The notes under the pieces were generated by a model. It was not told the DNA's origin, searched no databases, and saw nothing but the letters and a program-made list of their open reading frames with translations. Below are positions 55,838 to 64,000 of a DNA stretch of 64,000 nucleotides, piece after piece. A program made the position numbers and the translations under genes. The DNA comes from Tethya wilhelma. Lineage: Eukaryota; Porifera; Demospongiae; Tethyida; Tethyidae. The stretch is taken from positions 243,286 through 307,285 of the forward strand of contig CAXIPT010000024.1 in NCBI GenBank assembly GCA_964030475.1. The letters are read 5' to 3'. Position 1 is the stretch's first letter, and the number at the start of each line of letters is the position of its first letter.

Positions 55838-56640
55838 AAAAACATTAAAAATGTAATGCAAACATAGGAATAGCCAAATCGTAAAAAATTGAGCAAACAA
55901 GATAGGAACTCAGCGCCATTAAGGACTGGGCCCATTAGGAAATGGGTAAAAAAATTGCAATGTTCAGTTGACTCTAAGTTCTCTTAGCTATATGCTAACT
56001 TCGCAAATAATGGATCATAAGATAATTTCATCCTTACCTGACATGTAGATAAAATTCCAAAACCACAAGTTGAATATTCATTAAAAAATTAAGTTTTGAG
56101 CTTCACCCCTAATTAATGAATAATTAATTAGGCGGATATGAAAGGCTGTTGCTATGGTAACAAAATTATTATCAACTGAATCGGAATATTCTAAACTTGA
56201 TTTTCACAGGATAGATTTTTAATATCTCGTTGCTAAGGTGAGTTACGGCTGTTTATATGATTTCGGCTGGTGTGCATTTAATAGAAAACATTCCGTATCT
56301 CACCATGGCAACAAGATATAAAAAATCTACTCTGTCAAAATTGGTTTTGAAACGTTCCGATTCAGGTGATAATAATTTTGTTACCATAGCAACAGCCTTT
56401 AATATCCGCCTAATTAATTTATTAATAATATGAATATTAATGAGGTCACATGACTCCAAATTTTTTGGACAAAAACTTAATTAAGTAAGGAACATTATCC
56501 TAGGTTTCCATGGCAATAGCTAATTTGTTTTGAAAGTTATGTCGAATTCGAATAATTTTTTTACCTTAATTAGCTAGTAGGTATGACCCAGGCCTTAATA
56601 GCGCTGAGAATGGTGTGTTAGATTGAGCGAAATAAGAAAA
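55838..56640. mobile_element. R1 palindromic tail arm split by a MITE
   Basis: The tail arm (AACATTAAAAATGTAATGC, AAATCGTAAAAAATTGAGC, CAAGATAGGAA) starts at an N and continues after 56608 with AATGGTGTGTTAGATTGAGC, as in the arm at 4795-4815. Between lies a 700-bp MITE. Confidence 0.75.
55909..56608. mobile_element. MITE with CTCAGYGCCATTAAGG ends, copy 2 (700 bp)
   Basis: The ends CTCAGCGCCATTAAGGACTG and, inverted, CTCAGCGCTATTAAGGCCTG have AA duplicated on both sides. It is the same family as 49145-49804. A third left end is at 63506. Confidence 0.85.
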
Positions 56641-56962
56641 CAAGAGGGACTGGAAAACCCTAGAAAAAGAAACTCTACCCATTTAGACATATAAACCACA
56701 ACGAACAGAAAAATGCATGGAAAAACAATAGAGAAGCTTGAAGCAGATATTAATACTTCTCAGCTTCTACAAGAGGCTTAACTGTGGAAGGGAAATGAAA
56801 AAGTTAAGTTATTAATCTAGGGGCTAGGTATGGATTAACTTCTTCCAACCGTGGACAAATTATCAAAGAATATTTAGCTAAACACAACATTCAAGTACTG
56901 TGTACAAAGCTTGATGATTGGAGGAAAAACTTTATTAGAGAATTATGTACGACAGCCTTCAA

Positions 56963-58337
56963 CATTATTAGCTTTTCTTGCTGATACCTTGGCAGCACAT
57001 CAAATTGGTGGATTCAAAGAGTCAATGTCTTTTGCATTCCGGATTTGTCGTTCATGTATGACTACACGGATCGATTCACAAATACACTTTCACGAAGCAA
57101 TGTTTACTATGAGAAATGCTGTAGAGCATGAACGTCAATGCCAACAACTTTCTGGTACTCTTCGTGACCATAACTCCGTTACCTACGGCATCAACGGCGA
57201 TCAATACTTAATGATGTGAGTGAATTTTCTGTTGCAACAAACTTGCCTCACGACATAATGCATGACCTTCTTGAAGGAGTTTTTCCGCTTGAGTTAAAAG
57301 CAATGTTACGTGTGTTTTGTTTTGGCGAATCGCACTTCTTTACAGTAAAACAGTTGAACCAAAGGTTAATGCAGTTTGACTATGGATACTCTGAGGCCGG
57401 GGACAAACCAACTGAAATAGACGAAAATGCTTTAAAAAAATCTGAAGCTAAAATTCGTCAATCTGCAGGTCAAATGTGGCTGCTCGTTACAATTTTACCA
57501 ATTCTAATTGGAGATCTTGTTCCAGAAGATGATCCGTACTGGGAGTGTTTTTTGTTATTGATAAAAATCTGCCGTATTTGTATGTCCTGGGTTGTGAGTT
57601 ATGAACTTGTAGACTATCTTCAAGTTCTAATTGAAGAGCATCATACAGTGTTCAAACGCCTTTACCCCAATGTCAGTATAATACCAAAAATGCACTACAT
57701 GGTACATTATCCTAGTCAAATTTTAGCATTTGGACCATTAGTAACTTCTTGGACTATGCGATACGAAGCCAGACTACGAGTCATCAAAAAGGCTACGTCT
57801 CACGGCAACTTTAAGAACATCTCATATACAGTGGCTAAAAGAAGTCAACACCACCTTTGTTACACATTAAATTTAAAAAGTGATTTTCTTGGAAATGAGT
57901 CATATGGTTGTCGGAACAATTCTGAATCATTAATTTGCCATGAAAAAAATACTGCATTAAGACAATTTGTAGAACCAGTACTGAACATCAACCCTTCTAG
58001 TAAAGTATTTCACCCAACCTGGATCAAGAAAGGCTGCTTTCACTTACGGAAAAATGCATATGTAGTAACAGGAATGGATGCTTTGTATCCAAAGTTTGCA
58101 AAGATCAATGAAATTTTTATTGTTCAAACTGTGTTTGTTGTATCTCTTACCATTTGTGAGACATTAGCATTTGATGCTCATTTTCAGTCTTTTGTTGTTC
58201 ACAGTACAGATCAACACTTTTTTCAATTAGTAAGTGAATTACCCGAGTTCAGTGTTCTTCATGGTCGCAGATCACATGCTTCAAGTTCTGATTCTGATGT
58301 TTTATTGACCCCAAAACATCACATTATTGTACCTTGA
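56963..58337 (+). pseudogene. CACTA/EnSpm-type transposase, copy 2, one-base frameshift
   Basis: The first frame, ending at 57219, carries FLADTLAAHQIGGFKES and the CxxC segment. The second frame, from 57216, carries NLPHDIMHDLLEGVFPLELK to the end. Copy 1 has CCGG where this copy has CGG near 57193, so a single missing C causes the shift. Otherwise the two proteins look nearly identical. Either a recent mutation or a sequencing error could explain it. Confidence 0.8.
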
Positions 58338-58883
58338 AAAATTTCGTGATTCACAAATAAAAAAATTAATTTCAATTATATTGTTCCGGCGCAGTCACTT
58401 ATTGTATAACAGCTATGATAATGTACATGCATATGTGTCCAGCCATACTATATATAGTCAGCTATGTGTCACATTCTTTTGGTGTGTACTTCACATGCGT
58501 AAACCATAAGATGTTGGGATAGATTTTGTACATTGTCAAGTAGTTTTAACCAAGCCTGCAGAAATAGTAAAAATGTGTGGCAAAATAACAGTTGATAAGA
58601 TTAATACATCAGATTAATTGATTTGTATTGTAGTTTTAACTATAATCTGCAGAAACAAGGCATGCGTGGCAAAATAACAGCATTTTAACCATGGTTAAAT
58701 TAACTAATTCATTGTTATTTTAAGATGCCTTGTTACATTTACTATATTTCCAAGTAAAAATAACAGATTATAGTAGTATTAACAAAAGTCTGCTATTACA
58801 ACAAATTGGGTGTCATAATAACTGGAAAATAATTATAGTTAAATTAACAAAAGTTGTCATAATGACAAAAAATTTTTACAGTG
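56963..58883 (+). mobile_element. CACTA/EnSpm element, copy 2 (5'-truncated)
   Basis: It begins inside the transposase at ATTATTAGCTTTTCTTGC. Upstream sequence (56641-56962) does not match the relic at 48840, so the 5' half is missing. The 3' terminus is complete, ending AATTTTTACAGTG at 58883. It is nearly identical to copy 1 in inverted orientation. The ~920 bases after it (58884-59805) hold no gene that I recognise. Confidence 0.85.
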
Positions 58884-59805
58884 AGGGGCCTGAGTGAGAT
58901 CCACCACCTAGAGGCCATTAGCAAAAGGAGATTGGAAGGGAGAAGATAGAGAAAGATTGCATATACAGTCTGCCAGAGACTGCCTATGAAAGCAAGTGAA
59001 ATAAACTCATTAATTGAATAAAAGCAAGTGAATTAAACTCATTATGCTCCTCTTGTTGGAGTGCTAATATCACAATTACAATTACAATTACAATTAAGTA
59101 TTGTTCTACTCAATCAGATTGTGAGAAGTGATCAAAAGCCTCTGCAGAAGTTCAATCTCCACAGACACTGTCTCTTTTGAGCCACTGTATACTACCCAAC
59201 TTCATGTATTACCATAATAATCTATATAATAATAATTAAATTTAATACAATAATATGATGTCACAAGTCTGAGCTGCATGCCTTACTCAGCCTACTAGGC
59301 TACTGATCAATGCAAACTTCTGAAACTAGTAAAGTATCATATAATCACAGAAAACTGAGTTATTTCAGGCACATCATCTGACTCTCAATGCTCAAGCAAG
59401 CCTTCGACTTCACAACTTGCAGTGCAGTCGCTAGCCAGTATGCCACATTCAAGCATTGGATCACTGCTGCTGCATGTACTCAGCAATGTCACTTCTAGAC
59501 TGATCACTGACTGATTATGTAGAAAATCAAAGCAGACACAAAACGCCATATGACAGCAATACCAATGGGCAATGGTGAAAGTCACTGAGACCATAGCTAT
59601 AGCTAGTTAGTGTTTGCAGAGCTGAGTGTCCATCTGTAAATAAAAAAAAGGGTAGAGAGTTACACATTCTACTCAACTCAGTGCTAGGTATAAAGTCAGT
59701 AAAACAGTCAAATTTCAAGCGGCTCTAAACCTATTTAATTGTGACGACCTGTTCTTAAAGATGACCTTGAAAATTTTTATAAGTCCCAAAAGGGTGCGTC
59801 AGATA

Positions 59806-60600
59806 AAAATTGAATGCCGTTATATACCCGAAACCCGCGACCTTTGACCCTTGAAAACTTAGCGTATTTTGCAACCATTTGAAGCTGCAAATGGTCTTCC
59901 TGGTGAGTTCTAAGTTAAAACATTTTTTGTGGTATCTGACAGTGAGTAACCCTCCAGCATTTTATACTTTAAAGTGGCTATCACAGTATTTCAGTCACTT
60001 TTGAAGTAGATGATTGTCCTGCATGGAGGCCAGGATATTAAAACAAAATCTGTTTTTTGAGTAACCATTGGTATGACTAGTATCTGACAAAACAGTTTAT
60101 CATAATAATGTATACAACTTTCCTTACCATTTTGGTTAGCAATCATGACAGTCAAGCTAGCCTATCAGTATGATAACAGTGAACCCATGCATATAATTGG
60201 TCCTGTTCTGTATACCTTCATTCCAGGCTCTATAGAAAATCAAGTTAGCCAGCGAGTCAGTATGGCACTGATGCCTAGTAACTTGGTTAAGAGGTTCTAG
60301 ATAGCCCCCAGTGTTGTCAACTATCAGCTATCTGCATGATATAATAATTATGCATGCAACACAACTTGAATCTAGTTAATGACTGAATACTTTGGTACTG
60401 AGCCACTTCAAGAGTAAATGCTGGAGGGCTATATACTCCCTGCCAGATGCCACAAATAATATGATGTTTTAATTAATTTTAGATCTCACCAGGAAGACAA
60501 TTTGCAGTAGAATGTCTTCAAGTGGTTGCAAAATCAACAAAAATACGCTAAGTTTTCAAAGGTCAAAGGTCGCAGGTTTCGGGTATAATTATAACGGGAT
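59806..60600. mobile_element. Palindromic element with ~200-bp arms
   Basis: GAATGCCGTTATATACCCGA and, inverted from the right, GAATCCCGTTATAATTATAC start arms that continue through CGACCTTTGACC, AAACTTAGCGTATTTT and CTGGAGGG. The interior is ~390 bp. There is no ORF. R2 begins 4 bases after it. Confidence 0.75.
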
Positions 60601-60603
60601 TCA

Positions 60604-61558
60604 TCATACGTACGGTAGTACGTATAGTAGGAATGGGCCGACTGTCCCATTGACACAATACAAAATGTTTATGCTTATAAACTTTCAGGGAAAGAAAGCT
60701 AAGCCTTCAAATGCATTTAACAGCCTCCCACAGACAGTTAGCTTACTGTATTAACCAAGAAGACTGGTAGAAAGTTTCTAGAGCACTCTGGAGAGAGCGC
60801 TCGCGAGAAGCCACAAGAGTGCAATTTTGTTCTCCTTCCTTCCTTCCTTCCTAACTGACTTACTTGAACGCGATTTCCAGACAAACAAAAGGCATTGAGC
60901 CAACTTTAACCATATAGTGGGACTTCATTTCATCTGTAGTACGTCCTTTTTGACTCGTTTGCTGGCGAAAACGCAGCAAACAAAATCTAGGCAGCTTTGA
61001 AACTCTCGATATAAAATACTGTACTTTTTATTTAGCCATTTTGATGTTGGTAAAGGTCGTCAATAGACCACGTGGTTTGCATGCATATAATGCGCATGCG
61101 CATCAAATGTACACCTTTTAGAGACTGACTAGTCTCTGCTGTGTGATTGTCTCCATGCAATTGAGCACCATGGTGTTTAAAAAAGTGAATGAACAAGTAG
61201 TAACAATTTTATAAAAATGAGAAGTGTAGGAATGGGCAGTGCGGTAAAAAGCAATGAAACAAGGCAAGTCTCTGAATATTTCGGCACATGACTACTTCAT
61301 TTTTTGTGCCCTATTCTTTGTGCATCTACATTCTAAATGCTTGTTACTTCATCCAAATTAGTCAAGCGCATGATTGCCATTGCATTGACTCATGAGCCAA
61401 ACAACCGACGTTTATAATGATGCAGTTCAAATTTGCAATTCACTCATGAAAATGAAGTAGTCATGTGCCGAAATATTCAGAGACTTGCCTTGTTTCATTG
61501 CTTTTTACCGCACTGCCCATTCCTACACTTCTCATTTTTATAAAATTGTTACTACTTG
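60604..61558 (+). mobile_element. R2 Helitron-like element, complete copy (955 bp)
   Basis: It starts TC after A60603, then the hairpin ATACGTAC-GGTA-GTACGTAT and TAGTAGGAATGGGCC. The body of ~570 bp has no ORF of note. The palindromic tail (61193-61558) has ~110-bp arms containing GTGTAGGAATGGGCAGTGCG and GTAAAAAGCAATG, and ends ACTACTTG before T61559. A run of CCTT repeats lies at 60836. Confidence 0.8.
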
Positions 61559-62783
61559 TAAAAATTAGCCACCGGTACGTGATCTTTTATCTGGCATACA
61601 CTTTTTGGACTTAGAAGATTTTCACGACCATCAATTGGAAATGGTCATCACAATTAAGTGCACGCATAGCTAGGCAATGGCTCTACTTTCTTATGCAGCT
61701 ATATTTAGGTCTAAATAACTCCATCTATCTCTGCTAAATCTCTGCCTATTCTGACTGTCTATATATCATAATTTATCATGTTATATTTTCAAACATAGAT
61801 AGTCATGCAGATAATTCTTCAATGACAATGACTACAATCTGCCGTCATGGCATCAATGCTTACAGTGGTACTGAGTGCAATTTGCATCAAAGAAATTTTG
61901 TATAACTGGTTTATGCTGCAAATGAATTTGAGCTGCTTGATATAGCTCAGTGCAGCCATCGAGTAGCTACAGTTCCCTCTCAGCCAGCTGCAAAGCTTGT
62001 TTATTTTAGGTGAAGCAGCATTGTCTTTAATTGCCTTATAGCCTCCAAAGGCATCTACCAGGTTAACAACACAACACAAATGTTATAAGCCTTAATTGCC
62101 AAGCTGGCAATTAAGTTGGTTCTGGTCAAGTTGGCAGCAGCATCTAGACTATATGGTTGTCTTCATGCTTGCAGAATGCTAGCTGATAGCTTGCCACCTA
62201 GCTGAGTAATTAAGGTCCATAGCAGTCTGGCTGGTTAGTGGCAGGCTAAAGTGCAGTGCAGCTTAGCTCAGTTAGGTCAGATAGATCTTTATGTAAAATA
62301 AGGGAAATTGCCATGATTAACTCATGGGGAGATTTTACGTGACCTGTCCCATGGGTTAATCATGGGACAGTTTTATGTGACTTCTACCCTGATTCAATCA
62401 TGGTATGATTTCACATCATATAGAATATTAATATTGGAAGTTTTAACGTAAGTACTCTGACCATATAATATCATTGGGAACTAATGTGGCCAGATTATAC
62501 ACCAATTGGATTCACTCCAAAGAAGTGTCCTTTGACCTTATGTAAAATCTCCCCATTTAAATCAACACTGATTGGATTGTGGGATCTGCTTAAGTGAGAA
62601 CTTTGACCTTGCGTAAAACTCCCCAGTTATATCCTCCATTCAACAACTGGGGGTGCTTTAAATGTTAACTTTACTTCATGTAAATCATATCTCTATATCA
62701 CAATTCATGCATGCTGTCACTAATCAGATGTTTAATAGCTATGAAGGGTCAAACAATAGTCATGCATGGCAACATAGATATTA
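61559..62783. other. Stretch without a recognisable gene
   Basis: Non-coding by inspection. Near 62313-62640 short words (GGGGAGATTTTACGTGACC, TATGTAAAATCTCCCC, GCGTAAAACTCCCC) recur on both strands, which suggests a decayed small repeat. An ORF on the minus strand at 61819-62079 has no recognisable content. Confidence 0.45.
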
Positions 62784-63505
62784 CAAGTAGCAAAAATTCC
62801 CAAAAAATAAGTAGTGTAGGAATGGGTAGTGCGGTAAAAGTATTGGAACAAAGCATGTCTAAATTTCCGCACATGACTACTTCATTTTTGTTCTTGATCC
62901 CTCATATGGATCCTCAGTGTCATAAATGCAATGAGCTATACGATAGTATACCTCATAGTTTATTATTGCAAATTCTTACTAATCAGTTGGCTAAGCTGTG
63001 GACTAATTAAACTATAACAGACAGGTAACTTAAACTGGACTGTTGGGCAAGAGTTGGGTATAAAATGAAGTAGTCATGTGCTGAAATTGAGACATGCCTT
63101 GTTCCAATACTTTTTACTGCACTGCCCAATCCTACACTACTTATTTTTTGAAATTTTTGCTACTTGTCCATTCACTTTTTTCAGCACTACAGTGTGGAGA
63201 CTATCAGAGACTGGTTAGTCCCTACAAAACCTGGAGTATAGCAGCTACAACAGTCATACACTTTATTATGCTGAAGGAGGGTAATGCGCATGCGCATAAT
63301 AAAGCCACGTGGATTGATAATGACCTCTAAACTCCATCTACAAGATGGCTACATTGTAGTACATGAATTTATATACTAAGTTTCAAAGCTTTCTAGCTTT
63401 TGTTTTGGCATATTTATGATCAAAACGAGTATCAAGGAATGTAGTGCCCATGAAAAGAACTTACTTTGTGCTGTCAAAGTTGACTTAACATATTCTGGTT
63501 CTCTG
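62784..63505 (-). mobile_element. R2 Helitron-like element, copy 3, cut by a MITE
   Basis: The minus-strand body from 63505 shares ACGAGTATCAAGGAATGTAG and AGAACTTACTTTGTGC with copy 1. The palindromic tail is 63168-62784, ending GCTACTTG before T (62783). The 5' hairpin would lie beyond the MITE that begins at 63506. Confidence 0.7.
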
Positions 63506-64000
63506 CTCAGGGGCATTAAGGACTGGGTCTGAACACACAACTAGCTAACATCTTAATACTTTCAAATTGCTCACATTAAATAGTTAATTTTCTTTCATTG
63601 TAGCATGGCATTACATTTTGGTCCACAATTCTGTATAAAAGTAAAGAGTTGAATGCATAGATACAGTGCGGCCAAGCTAATCCATATAATATTATTCTAG
63701 ATAATGCACACTTTAGCTTCTGAATCCAAGAACAAGCACACATGGCTCACCATAGTTCATGGACTTTCATTCCAAAGTTTCACAGCAACATAGATTTTCC
63801 TAAAACAATACTTGATTAAATTCACATCAAAAACTATACAGGTGTAACACATTGTGCTGGTACATGACGGTCACAAATCTTACTTTTTGCATTAGCTAGG
63901 TTTATTTTCTTGATTTTTTTGGATTCAAAGTTGTTGCTTGCTTGTGAGCTGCTCTTTTTTGTGACAAAAATCGTCTTGTTTGTGAGATCTATATTTAGGA
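63506..64000. mobile_element. Left end of a CTCAGYGCCATTAAGG MITE, continuing past the window
   Basis: CTCAGGGGCATTAAGGACTG starts inside R2 copy 3. No matching right end is seen before 64000. The remainder is AT-rich without a gene. Confidence 0.55.

Noticed and set aside
1..64000. rRNA, tRNA or other structured RNA genes
   Set aside because: I looked for conserved tRNA box A/box B words and rRNA cores and saw none that hold up by eye; a covariance-model search would be needed to exclude them.

Overview
This is an AT-rich metazoan nuclear scaffold, most likely from a demosponge of the Amphimedon type. The inference rests on short GT-AG introns, the last two exons of a receptor tyrosine kinase, remnants of SAM-domain (SAMD3-like) genes, and animal-type transposons (hAT, CACTA/EnSpm, IS3-like, Penelope, DIRS, Ty3/gypsy). 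There is no prokaryotic operon structure. Most of the window is transposable elements inserted into one another, and several junctions are sharp enough to infer the site before insertion. N runs lie at 12145-12211 and 38892-38899. Single Ns (19357, about 25341, 29794, about 42499, 43979, about 52883, 55837) fall at changes of sequence content, so order across them may be an assembly product.

Layout. 1-8 kb: a ~205-bp satellite, a broken hAT-like (TTF zinc finger/DUF4371) gene, a nested pair of Helitron-like elements called R1 here, and an inverted gypsy integrase. 9-16 kb: a small unrecognised multi-exon gene in broken form, a 2.1-kb tandem duplication of a CACTG-ended element carrying DIRS-like reverse-transcriptase exons, and a palindrome-rich 107-bp tandem repeat. 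16-19 kb: more satellite split by an R1 copy. 19-26 kb: an IS3-like integrase gene whose first exon is split by a CACTG-ended element, then a ~0.7-kb-arm inverted repeat. 26-33 kb: one degenerate and one intact hAT element; the intact one has matching termini and a perfect 8-bp target duplication at a splice acceptor. 35-38 kb: two divergent multi-exon genes share a short intergenic region with an NRF1-like motif. 38-43 kb: a gag-protease relic, a Penelope GIY-YIG tail, a CACTA transposase and a small membrane-protein gene. 43-46 kb: an APOL-like gene and a SAM-domain pseudogene split by a 9-bp-TSD element. 46-52 kb: a CACTA relic carrying five or more later insertions. 52-64 kb: elements of the second Helitron-like family (R2), another CACTG-type element, the kinase exons and a second CACTA transposase copy.

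The main candidate for something undescribed is R1/R2. Both families have a 5' 8-bp hairpin with the same core (GTAC-GGTA-GTAC) but different, base-paired outer arms. Both have a ~270-390-bp palindromic 3' tail ending CTTG, and the tail repeats a family-specific version of a motif next to the 5' hairpin. Every clear 5' end follows an A and every 3' end is followed by a T. One insertion with an available empty-site comparison shows no target duplication. This resembles rolling-circle (Helitron-like) transposition with unusual ends. A second theme is a set of CACTG-ended elements that share their outer termini but each use a different subterminal word.
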